From contig NC_081414.1 in assembly GCF_030272615.1 (NCBI RefSeq), forward strand, positions 824,431,396-824,491,395: a stretch of 60,000 bases of DNA, read 5' to 3'. The notes under the pieces were generated by a model. The model worked only from the letters and a program-made list of their open reading frames with translations, was not told the origin of the DNA and searched no databases. The DNA is from Cryptomeria japonica (taxonomy: Eukaryota > Streptophyta > Pinopsida > Cupressales > Cupressaceae). A program made the position numbers and the translations under genes. Shown here piece by piece: positions 10,818-20,693 of this stretch (position 1 is its first letter; the number at the start of each line of letters is the position of its first letter).

Positions 10818-11666
10818 AATTCTCTAAGTTCTATTATTGAAACACTTGAGAGCTTTGCTCCTGGTGGAATACCCTAGGAATATTCCCTCATCACATTTAG
10901 CATCAAATTTGCTCTAGTGATCACTTCTCTTGATGTAACATTTGCTACCAAACACTTTGAAGTAGCTAACCACTGGTGTCTTACTGGTCCAATACTCATA
11001 AGGAGTTTTATCCATACCTTTCTTAATGAGTACCCGGTTCATTGTGTAGACTGTAGTGTTTACCGCTTCTCTCCAAAAGGTGTGAGCTACCTTACCTTGA
11101 ATCAACATGGTTCTAGCTGCTTCGACCATAGTCCGGTTATTCCTCTCTGCTAGGCCATTCTGCTATGAAGTTCGGCGAGCAGACAGTTGCCTCTTGATGT
11201 CATGTTCTTCATAGTACTTGTTGAATTCACTGGAAGTGAATTCTCCTCCTTGATCAATTCTCGGGCACTTGATCCTTTTGCCACTTTCCTTCTCCACTAA
11301 TGCTCTGAAAGCTTTGAACTTTACAAAAGCTTCAGACTTATCTTTCAAAAATGTGACCCACATCATTCTTGAGCAATCATCAGTGAGAATCATGAAGTAC
11401 CTGTCACCCTGCACACTTCTAGTCTTCATAGGACCACACAAGTCAATAAGCACAAGATCAAGCAAATTGTCAGCAGTGAAAGGTTTACCTTTAAAAGTTG
11501 AGGAAGACATTTTCCCCAATTGACACTCTCTACACAAGGTATTATCCAGTTTTCTTAGCACAGACAACCCTCTAACTACCTTGATCTTACTAGCCTTCAC
11601 AATGTTATCAAAGTTTACATGGCAGGGTCTCCTATGCCATATCCAGCTATCATCAAATTTAGCCAT
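10818..11666 (-). pseudogene. B integrase
   Basis: Pre-integrase zinc region (WHRRPCHVNFD with the His pair, CRECQLGKM with the Cys pair) is followed by the catalytic core. LVLIDLCGP carries the first Asp, GDRYFMILTDDCSRMMW follows, the second Asp is in RIDQGGEFTSSEF, and the Glu motif NGLAERN comes after a stop near 11163. ORF 10914-11129 covers FWREAVNTTVYTMNR to FKVFGSKCYIKR, followed by another stop and the GIFLGYST block. At least three in-frame stops make it inactive, but the reading frame is collinear throughout. Confidence 0.85.
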
Positions 11667-11692
11667 AAGACATGTACTTACATTTGCATTAG

Positions 11693-12148
11693 CTAAAATA
11701 GGTTACCTTTGGTCTGCATGCCGGTGGCCACAATTTCATTGTTCTTTCCTTTGATTCTACACACTCCATTCTTGAATTCCAGAGTGAGACCATTGTCATT
11801 CAGCTGGGCAACACTCAAAAGGTTGTGTCTGAGACCATCAACCCAATACACATTATCAACACTACTCTTTCCATTCAGAGAGATGGACCCTCTACCTTTG
11901 ACCATGCATGGAGCATCATTGCCAAAGTGAACCACACCTCCATCATACTCCTCTAAGGATAGAAACTTGCTCCAATCACCAGTCATATGGTGAGAATAGC
12001 CATTGTCAATGATCCACTCATTGGAATTACCAAACCGGGAGACAAGAGCCTTCTTGTCTGACACAGCTTCTTTGATAGCAACAAACACAATATCTTCATT
12101 TTCTTCATCCTCTGATTCTTCATCTGTGGCACCTTCATCAACTGCCAC
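11693..12148 (-). pseudogene. B protease
   Basis: 151-codon ORF. It begins with an acidic stretch (DEGATDEESEDEENED), then the retropepsin active site WIIDNGYSHHM, where D-N-G replaces the usual D-S-G and Cys is Tyr. The substrate-binding region runs GGVVHFGNDAP and the end YWVDGLRHNLLSVAQL is typical of copia. It leads into the pre-integrase region (IVATGMQTKGNLF). The active-site change suggests loss of function. Confidence 0.8.
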
Positions 12149-13075
12149 AAGATAGTTTCTCTGGTTTCCTCCTTTGAATTTCCTGAACCTTTCTATTTTG
12201 TCCTTGTTATCGCCATTAGGTCAGTTTATAGCAATATGTCCTATCTAGTTTCAAGAAAAACATTTCAAAGGTAGCTTACCTTTGTATTTACCTGTTCCTT
12301 TAGGAAGCTTTCTGGCAAGAAGAGCTTCAAATGCCATCAAAATCTCCTCATCATCCATTTCTCTGCTCTCTCTAGGTTCACCACTAGTGCTAGCTTGTTT
12401 TCCTTTTCTAGATGGTATAGCAGAGGCTTTAAAAGCTGATTCAGTCTTTTGAACACTGCCATCAAAACTATTTAGCTCATAAGCAGTCAGTTTTGCAATA
12501 ATGGAGTCTAGAGATACCTTAGTCTTGTCTATTGACCTCAACTCCTGAATGGCTGCAACCCTTATTGCATAGACTGGTAATGAGGTTCTCAAAACTTTTC
12601 TTACCATAGTGGCATCATCCATGGTACCACCTACACTCTTGATATCTCCGACAATAGTTTTGATTCTTATTCCATACTGTTGAATGGTCTCACCTTCAAC
12701 CATCCGCATGTCTTCAAACTTCCCTCTAAGGCTTTCTTCCTTGGCTCGTTTTACATGCTCATCACTGCCATAGATATTTTCAAGAGCATCCCATACTTCT
12801 TTGGGATTTACCTTATCTTGGACATCAATAAACTCAATGTCAGATAAACTACTAATTAGGGCTTCCATGACTTGCCCATTCTCCTACATCTCTCTCTTTT
12901 GGTCATCGGTAAGAGTATCGATAGGGGCTACATAAGCATTCTCAACATAGCTCCAGTGTTGAGCACCCATGCTTCTGATGTATATCTTCATTTTGTCTTT
13001 CCATATACTGAAATTATCTCTGTTGAACTTTGGACCTTCCCTCTTCATCATTTCAATAGGACCTTTTCCTCAAGC
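12149..13075 (-). pseudogene. B gag
   Basis: Gag starts near 13075 on the minus strand (MMKREGPKFN...) and is interrupted by a stop near 12869-12871. ORF 12251-12868 contains the conserved capsid region (LRGKFEDMRM, IQQYGIRIKTIV, VRKVLRTSLPVYAIR). The zinc knuckle begins normally (GKYKGKLPLKCFS) but then has three stops within about 20 codons, at positions where Cys, Lys and Cys stand in the intact version of A. The nucleic-acid-binding function is therefore lost. The reading frame stays collinear to the protease. Confidence 0.85.
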
Positions 13076-13106
13076 GGTTAAGCTTACAACACAGACGACC
13101 TAGAGT

Positions 13107-13118
13107 GCTCTGATACCA
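13107..13118 (-). other. B primer-binding site (initiator Met tRNA)
   Basis: GCTCTGATACCA on the plus strand, i.e. TGGTATCAGAGC on the minus strand, two bases from the end of the 5' LTR at 13121. Confidence 0.92.
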
Positions 13119-13120
13119 AT

Positions 13121-14744
13121 TGATAACTCTAAGATGAACAAATAGTACCAAACTGGTACTAAGAGGGGGGGGGGGTGAATCAGTATAGACAAAAATGCAG
13201 TCCAAAGCTGCTTTGACAGCAAATACTCCAAAAGACTGGCAAACAGTGACACCGGTTTGAGACAGAATGCAACCGGTAAAACTCAGAACAACTAAAACAA
13301 TCATAAACTGGTTACTCACTGAGCTTTCCACTCAACTTAGAACTACACTACTATTTCACCCTCATGTATGAATAGATAAACTATCATCAGATCTTCACAA
13401 TAGTTAGTTTAATATGTTTTATAGACAAGCATAAAACACATAACCATCATATGCTCAACAGGTAATAACAAAGCATCACAAGATAAAAGCATCTCACATG
13501 ACACACATGTTTTTCACGTGGAAACCCAACTGGGAAAAACCACGGTGGGGATGAATACCCACAAGCTGCTTTTTGAACTCTTTAGAAGTCCACTCTATTA
13601 GGAGCCTTGTCTGGTTAAAGACATTACAATAGGTTCTATTAGGAACCAATGCTGTTAGGGATTACCTGGTTAAGGGATGGCTATAATACCCGGTTAAGGG
13701 TTAAACCCTGTTAAGAGCACCTTGTTAGAGGTTTTCAAGAACTCAATAGAAAAAGGATTCCTAGAGCTCTCTAGCTCTCCAGATCTCGGTAACTTTGAGT
13801 TACCCTGTTAAGGGATTTACAATAGGCCGGTTAAGGCTACCTTGTTAGGGGATTTCACAGCAAGCCGGTTAAGGCTACCCTATCAAGGGATTTCACAACT
13901 ATTGAAGTGGTTAAAGATCAACAGGTATACAAATGACTTGATAATAGCACTCAATGCCAATGCAGATCCACTTAAGCTCCTCTTCACTTTCTGCACTTAC
14001 ACTCTACAGATATGACTTTTCTCCTTTTGGTCAGGCAAGAATCCCATATCTCTTCTCTTAGATACACACATACAATTTTTGCCAACAACATCTGGAAGAA
14101 TTACAGCATCAACCTTATAGGACAACAGACAGGTTGGTAGCATAAACCCTAAACCCTAAACCTATTAGGTTATGGAATTCAAATAGTTCAATCCTGACTA
14201 TTGAACATACAACATTAAATGCAATAGTCTTGATCCAATTTCAAGACATTCTCCATCGTTCGTTATCCACTGATTTCATGGCGGCTGATAACCCATCATG
14301 CATTATCATCGTTTAACAAACTTTGCACATTCCTGAGGTAGATAGGGATAGCCTTCATTATGCAAGATCCTTCACGCGCATAGGGCTTATGTGGTAATAT
14401 GATCAGTTATCCATTACCATGCTAACTCATCACTCAAAGATTACCGATTGAGTCACATAGGCTTGAGGCGCTCCAATCGAAAACCTTGACACTACCAACC
14501 AGTAGTCACACAAGGGTTCCATGAACTGGTTCCCATATGCCAGTTCATCTTCAACAAACATACCACTTCAATGTCACATAACCAATTCTCATATCATCGT
14601 GCCGGTTTACTTTTCATTATGCTTCACTTTTGCACATATACCGGTTCACACATGTGTCAATTCTCTCTTCTCTTCACACATATTGACATCAATGACAACA
14701 TATAGTATCATTATGTCCTCATACCAGTTCACACAATGCCAACA
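13121..14744 (-). repeat. B 5' LTR (right copy)
   Basis: 1624 bp, collinear with 7158-8764. It contains a G-run (GAGGGGGGGGGG) near 13160, the TTAACCGG-type array at 13585-13885 and the double telobox at 14144-14161. It has 15-20 extra bases near 14050 relative to the left copy (TCTCTTCTCTTAGA). Many differences are C/T or G/A. Confidence 0.93.
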
Positions 14745-17062
14745 TAAGAATCTGAAGTGCCTAATATTAGACAGAGGAGGAGAGTCCACCTCTCAAAAGT
14801 TTATGAACTACTGTTTGAAACAGGGAAACATGAGACAAATGTCTGCACCCAGAACTCCTCAGCAGAATGGAGTTGTTGAAAGAAGAAATAAAAATCTCAT
14901 TGATTGTGCCAGAACTCTAATGATACAGAAGGATATCCCACATACCTTCTGGAGAGAAGCAATAAGCACTATTGTATACACTCTGAATCGGATACAGGTA
15001 AAGAAGGGGACAAACAAAACTCCCTATGAATTATGGAGTGGTTACTCACCTAATGTTTGCTATTTCAAAGTATTTGGAAGTAGGTGCTACATCAAAAGGG
15101 ATGAGTACACTAGAAAATTTGATCCCAAGAGTGATGAGGGAACCTTCTTAGGTTACTCAACAAAGAGAAAGACATACCGGTGTCAAACAAAAGGACCGAT
15201 AAGATTGTGGAAAGTACAAATGTCAAAGTAGATGAGTACTCTAAGAAAAATGAACAAGACAGTAAGAGTGAACCGGAGGACTATTAAGGGTTTGAGTACA
15301 ATGTACCAGTGGAACCTACTAAAGAAGATCCTATTGAAGCGGCTAATGAAGAAGCCTTTGAAATAGAACGTGCACAACCAGTAGAAGAAGCTCCAAGGAG
15401 TGAATCGGTATTGGCTAAATATGTCAGAAATAATCACTTTGCACAACATAGCATTGGTGACAAGGATGCAGGAGTTCTAACCAAAAGAAGAGCAAGTGAG
15501 AATGAGTGTATGCTCTCCATTTTTCAGACCAAAACAACAAAGAAGGCTCTGAAACATGATGACTGGGTCAAAGCCATGGAAGAAGAACTAGAGAAAATAG
15601 AGAAAAATGATACATGGACTCTAGTACCTAGACCAGAAAATAAAAATGTAATAGGTACCAAGTGGGTGTTCAGAAATAAGATGGATGAAATCGGTAAGGT
15701 AATAAGAAACAAGGCAAGATTGGTTTGTAAGGTCTATGCTCAAGAAGAAGGTTTGGACTATAGATAAACCTTCACACCAGTAGCCAGACTGGAAGGGGTC
15801 AGAATTCTGTTGGCCTATGATGCTTATAAAAGATTTAAATTATACCAAATGGATGTCAAATCGGCATTCTTAAATGGGGTATTAGAGGAAGAAGTATACA
15901 TAGAGAAAGCAGAAGGGTTCACATCTGAAGATGGGAGGAATATGGTATGTAGGTTTCAAAAGGCTCTATATGGACTAAAAAAAGCACCGAGAGCTTGGTA
16001 TGAGAGGTTACACTCATATCTGCTAAGTATTGGGTTGAAAAGAACCAGTGATAACAGTAACCTGTATCTAACAAGTGGAGCTGAAGGAAAACACCTAATT
16101 GCTGAGATCTTTGTAGATGACATCATCTTTGGGGGAGATGATGAGATGAGTAGAAGCTTTGCAGGACAAATGCAACAAGAATTTGAGATGTCCATGATTG
16201 GTGAGATTAAGTTTTTTATTGGCCTACAAGTCTCTCAATTAAAAAATGGCATCTTTATCAGTCAGACTAAGTACATAAGAGAAATTATTAAGACTTTCGG
16301 AATGGAAGATTGCAAACCTGTTGGAACTCCAATGGTTACAGGTTGCAAGCTATCTAAACATGATGAGGCTGAAGAAGTGAATGAGGCACTTTACCGGTCC
16401 ATAATCGGTAAATTATAGTATGCAGTACATAGTAGATCGGACATAGCACAAGTTGTTGGCTTGGTTGCCATATTTTCTACAAATCCAAAAGAAACTCACA
16501 TGATGGCAGTCAAAAGAATATTCAGATACCTAAAGGGGACTGGTGAGTATGGTCTCAGGTACCTACACAAAGAAGACTTTAGTTTAAGTGTCTTCACTGA
16601 TTCAGATTGGGCTAGAAACATCGATGATAGGAAGAGCACCAATGGAGGAGCATTCTTTCTCAGAGAAAGGATTGTATCTTGGACAAGTAAGAAACAAAAC
16701 TGCATATCTCAATCTATAGCTGAGGCTGAGTATGTAGTTGTTGCAATTAACTGCACACGGATAGTTTGGATCAAGAAACTGCTAGAAGGAATTCAAGAAA
16801 AGGTGGTTGGACCTATAATGATTCATTGTGACAACACCAGTGCCATTTACATATCTAAGAACCTGGTGATTCACTCCAAAATGAAGCATATAGCCATCAA
16901 ATATCACTATCTAAGAGAACAAGTTCAAGAAAAGGAAGTGATGTTGGAGTACATAAAAAACAAAAGAGTAGGTGGTTGATATATCACCAAGCCACTATAG
17001 AAGGACACCTTTGACTATCTTAGAGGTAAGTTGGGGGTTATGCCCCTCCATTCAGTAAAATA
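14745..17062 (+). pseudogene. A integrase-reverse transcriptase-RNase H, second half
   Basis: Resumes A's frame after B. It has the second integrase Asp (LDRGGESTSQKF near 14767), the Glu motif PQQNGVVERRN, WREAISTIVYTLNRIQ and the GTFLGYST end. A frameshift near 15183 is followed by an acidic linker and the [47 protein letters not shown] and [13 protein letters not shown] at about 16108-16146. RNase H has FTDSDWARNIDDRKST, SIAEAEYVVV with the Glu kept, and HCDNTSAIYISKN. Stops occur at about 15765, 16416 and in the YITKPL region, with a small frame disturbance at 16960-16985. The C-terminus is LHSVK at 17062. An ORF seen from 14521 starts inside B's LTR and is chimeric. Confidence 0.88.
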
Positions 17063-17368
17063 AGCAAACGGGGTTCTACATCAATCTGGTATGATTTCAA
17101 GTTTTTTTTTATATGAAAAAAACTAGATTGATGAGCATGGACTACTCCAGTTAGGGGGAGCAGTCTTGTAAGTGTTCAAAATGGACTCTTTGGCATTGTT
17201 GTCAAAGGGGGAGATATGTTAAGAGTGTTTGAGCATTGGTAGATATTAGTGACAAGGGGAGATATTCTTCACTTAGGGTAGATTGACTAGATTGTTATAG
17301 AGATGAAGAAACATGCATCTAACTAGCCAAAGTTTGAAGTGTTTGTTATCAATGCCAAAGGGGGAGAT
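17063..17368 (+). other. A 3' untranslated region with polypurine tract
   Basis: Non-coding. The true polypurine tract AAAGGGGGAGA is at 17357-17367, adjacent to the 3' LTR. Two similar tracts precede it: CAAAGGGGGAGATATG at 17203-17218 and CAAGGGGAGATATTC at 17252-17266. A perfect 10-bp inverted repeat, TCAATGCCAA (17349-17358) and TTGGCATTGA (17371-17380), brackets the tract and the LTR junction. Confidence 0.75.
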
Positions 17369-19032
17369 TGTTGGCATTGACAAAACCGGTATATGTGCTA
17401 AGGTTTGTCATTGATGTCCAACACTTACCGGTGAAGACACTAACCAGTGAAGTGGTATAGGTAAAGTGGTGTTGCTTTTTAGTAAGCAATAGTGAATGGA
17501 AACAACATTGATATTAAATTATCAAAGGTTACTTCAGCTCGAGGTAACATGCATTAAGTCAACCGATCTATCATTCAGGAAGATTGGTCACTTTGGTGAT
17601 GGTAAAGTTACAAAAGGTGACTCAGGTAAGAAAACTTGTTTGCTCCAACCAACTAGTAACTCATTGGCAAATAGGGGAGAGACAAGATGCTAGCACAATA
17701 AATTGATAGTCAAAGAATGAACCGGTAAAGTAAGAAGTATAGTTACATACCGGTACACCGGTATGACAGAAGGAAGACAGGCAATCACCATAAATCTCGG
17801 AGCAGTGATCAGCCATTTAGTTGCGGTGGCAAAGAATGAGTCGGTAAGCTTGTGTCTATGCCAAATCATTTGTTGGTAAAGCTAACTTTCAATTATCATG
17901 TAGTCAAGCATGATTACATGTGGATTCTCTGGTTTGCACATTTAATTGACTGAACTTGACTCAGAAGTTTCTATCCTAGGGAGATGCGGTGGTAGAACTG
18001 GTTGAACACTTGGCAGAATTGTTGAAAGGTGCACAGAGAAAGAGCGGGAGAGTTTGAATTTGAAATCTTCCGAAATCCTTGATTGATCTGATTAAGGATA
18101 TGCCTGTAGCTATCAACAAAAAATGTATAAAGAGTTCTGGAGCTCTTTCTGAAAGTTTCGATCGTGAAATTTGAAACAAGGAAATCTTGTTGAAGGCAAT
18201 CCAAGGTGAAGAGCAGAGTGAGAGGAAGTGCTAAGAGGTGTTAGCACAGTTGAGTGTGTGTGTGAGGTAGATCCACTAAGTGCAGAGTTGATAGACAAAG
18301 AACCGGCTGAGTGCAGAGCTAAAGGATAGAGAATTGGCTGAATGCAGAGTCAAAGGACAGAGGACTGATAGAGTGCAGAGCCAAAGGTCAGAGGATCGAG
18401 AGAGTGCAATGCCGAGGGATTGGTGACCATCTTAGTGAATAGCTGAAGGTGTAAGAAGGAAACTAGTGTTGTGCAGAGAAGACACAACCAGTTTGTATTG
18501 AGTGGAATGCATATTGAGATCTAATCAAGCTATCAGTAGCTAATTCAGCAAATCATCCATCTGTTGCTTTCTAACAACTACAACATAAATCCCTTAACTA
18601 GAAGGACTTTAACAGGTCCTTATTGTAAAATCACTTAACTGGGTAACATCTTAATTGATGTTCTAAGTCCTTTAACCAGGCTACCTTTAACAGGGTAAAG
18701 GCACTAACCAGCCTTGATCAAAATCCCTTAACCGAGTGGCATCTAACAGTGTCTTTGTAATCTCCTAACAGGGATGCCTCTTAATTGAGTGTACTCCAGA
18801 AGAGTGCAAATTTTGTGAGTTCCTACTCACACCATGGTTTTCTCCCTATTGGGTTTCCACGAGATAACTCCTTGGTGTCACTGTCAACTTTTCATGCTTG
18901 CATATTTTACTTCAATGATTAAGTATATTGTTGGATCTTAGATGAATGAAGATTTAAGATAAAAGTTAAATTGTAAAATTTTGATTAACTGTTCATTCAC
19001 CCCTCCCCTCTCAGCACCGGTTGGGACTAAGA
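17369..19032 (+). repeat. A 3' LTR
   Basis: About 1.66 kb, starting TGTTGGCATTGACAAAACCGG and ending CCGGTTGGGACTAAGA. It contains a possible TATA box at 18125-18131, the TTAAC array at 18590-18795, the hairpin motif near 18833-18862 and the pyrimidine-rich block near 18998-19016. It is followed by the GGAAT target duplication and G1 gag. Confidence 0.87.
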
Positions 19033-19571
19033 GGAATGACATTTTGAGTTGATGTAGACATGATGTTTCAAGTGAAAGTAGGAATACTAGCCATTGGAGT
19101 GGTCAAAGGAATAGAAGAATTGATTTAATTTGAAGGTTGTGAATAACCAAAATTCTCAGCACAACTCTTTATAGGCATGACATTAGAATCAACAATATGA
19201 GCAATGCCACGCAATATATCAATTCCATTCTTATCACTTTGAATCATGTGTTTAAGGCCTTCAATAAATGGAAGAGTTTTACTATTAGGGTATTCTTGGG
19301 ACATCCATTGTTGAAAGTTATCAAATTGATTGTCCAATTTTGAAAGTTGATCTATGGAAACTCTAGTCAAAGCTTCTTCTTGTTCATCATGGGATTCATC
19401 AATTGGATAGATAGGGACATGATTAGGATGGGAAGAATTGCCATTATCCTCATTAAAGAAGTCACCCAAATTATGCTCCATCTCCTCGGTAATTAAACCT
19501 TGGGAAGCCTTAATTCTAATGCTTCGTCTAATGGGGATAGTGTAGGTAGGACTAATAGTGATGAAACTCAT
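19033..19571 (-). pseudogene. G1 gag, N-terminal part
   Basis: ORF 19125-19571 (148 codons, ATG at 19571, MSFITISPTYTIPIRR) is the N-terminus of G1 Gag. It is basic at first, then acidic (DEQEEALTRVSIDQLSKLD), and has no domain I can name. After a stop at 19125-19127 the same frame runs on, with one more stop, to the insertion site of A at 19037 and continues at 3605. The start is chosen because the region to the right is AT-rich, non-coding and leads to the primer-binding site. Confidence 0.65.
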
Positions 19572-20665
19572 GCACTAGAAGGAAAATTTGAAATTTTGAA
19601 TGTGAATTATAGGAACAAAGTGCACAAAAATTGAATAATGCAAAATTTGGGAAAATAATGATTAAACAATTTGAACTTTGTTGAAAGAAGAAAATGACAC
19701 AATTTCCAAAAATAATTTTATGATAAATGACAAGAAATTGGAATTTAAAATTAGGGCCAATGGGATACCTCTTAATTTTAAAATTGACAAAATTAGAAAT
19801 TTTAAAATCAGGGTAGATTATAATTAACCACTTAATTGTAAAAAAATTCTTGAAGGTATTTTTTATTTTAGAGGAATAAAAAATCGACAAAATTAGCCAA
19901 TTTTCTAGATTTAAGCTATTAAATATGGTCATGACAATCTCCTGAAATTTCGAGAAAAAAGTCAAGGACCATGTTCAAAGTGCACACAGTGCAACCAACT
20001 TTTTTTGAAATTTTCAAGGATGAAAGTTATGATGATTTTAAAGCGAACCCCAAAAAATTGGCAAATTTTACGATCTCTAGATAGGTGAAATGAAGGTTTG
20101 AATGTGAAAATAGGACCCTATTAGGGTTTTGAGAAAAAAGATGAATTGAATTGCAAATTTGAAAAGGGTCAAACCTAATGGATAGGGACACCTTAAAAAA
20201 ATGCTTATAAAACTGAGATTGGCTGAAATTGATTGAAATTTGCACAAAATCCAATTAATTTTGAAAATTAGGGTTTTAGGACCTAACCACTTAATTTTTA
20301 AAATTTTGAATTTTGAAAAGGGAGGGAAATTGAAAGTTTGATTTTTAGGATAGAAGATAAGTCTGAAAACAGTTGAAAATTAAATGGAAATTCAATTTTT
20401 GCACAATTTCAAGATGATTTTTGAAAATTAGGGTTTTGACAATTAACCTCTTAATTTTGTGAATCTGATTTGCAAATTGATGAAGAAATTGAATTTGATA
20501 AACACAACAATTTTCAGATCTAAGACAATAACAAGCAATTTTTACACAACACAAGTTCAATTTCAATTTTTTTAAAACTAGGGTTTTGAATGAATTAACC
20601 ACTAAGTTTGCAGAAAAATTAAACTTGTAAATGAAAAATATGCAATGATTTTTAGAATAAAGCAT
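19572..20665 (-). other. G1 5' untranslated leader
   Basis: About 1.1 kb of AT-rich DNA between the 5' LTR and the gag start. It contains repeated variants of AATTTTGAAAATTAGGGTTTTG with TTAACCACTTAATTTT (near 19790-19830, 20250-20300, 20420-20460 and 20560-20600), so it looks like a degenerate tandem array with a spacing of roughly 150 bp. ORFs here are low-complexity and not supported. Confidence 0.55.
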
Positions 20666-20685
20666 GTAAGACGTCGAGTTCACCA
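20666..20685 (-). other. G1 primer-binding site
   Basis: On the minus strand it reads TGGTGAACTCGACGTCTTAC. Its first 16 bases match D's site at 25929 (TGGTGAACCCGACGTG) with at most two differences. It lies 8 bp from the LTR start, much like the 10-bp gap in D. I cannot name the tRNA. Confidence 0.7.
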
Positions 20686-20693
20686 AAATCTAA

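Larger units (their letters stand above)
7158..14744 (-). mobile_element. B: Ty1/copia element nested in A
   Basis: Complete minus-strand copia element, 7587 bp, flanked by a perfect 5-bp duplication TAAGA (7153-7157 and 14745-14749). The ends are TG...CA. It has two LTRs of about 1.6 kb, an initiator-Met primer site, a polypurine tract, and gag-pol in the canonical copia order. The insertion point is in A's integrase between the Lys and Asn codons of an ETDKNLKC stretch. The two LTRs differ at many sites, mostly transitions, and the polyprotein has several stops, so the insertion is not recent. Its Gag start (MMKREGPKF) is close to those of A and E. Confidence 0.95.
3606..19032 (+). mobile_element. 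A: Ty1/copia element inserted in G1 gag
   Basis: Plus-strand copia retrotransposon of about 7.8 kb once nested element B is subtracted. Gene order is gag, protease, integrase, reverse transcriptase, RNase H. The flanking duplication is GGAAT at 3601-3605 and 19033-19037, possibly AGGAAT. The LTR proper begins TGTTGGCATTG at 3614; the 8 bp before it look like a duplicated LTR start (TGTTGGAT). The 3' LTR ends GGGACTAAGA without the usual CA. Initiator-Met tRNA primer site and polypurine tract are present. The gag-pol frame has several stops and at least one frameshift, so it is inactive. It is older than B, which sits inside it. Confidence 0.9.

Noticed and set aside
9955-10877. Plus-strand ORFs of 70-100 codons opposite the RT of B
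   Set aside because: They are antisense shadows of a strong RT reading frame with all its motifs on the minus strand.
14521-15231. 236-codon ORF seeming to start at 14521
   Set aside because: The first 75 codons are B's LTR read through; only the part from about 14750 is integrase of A.
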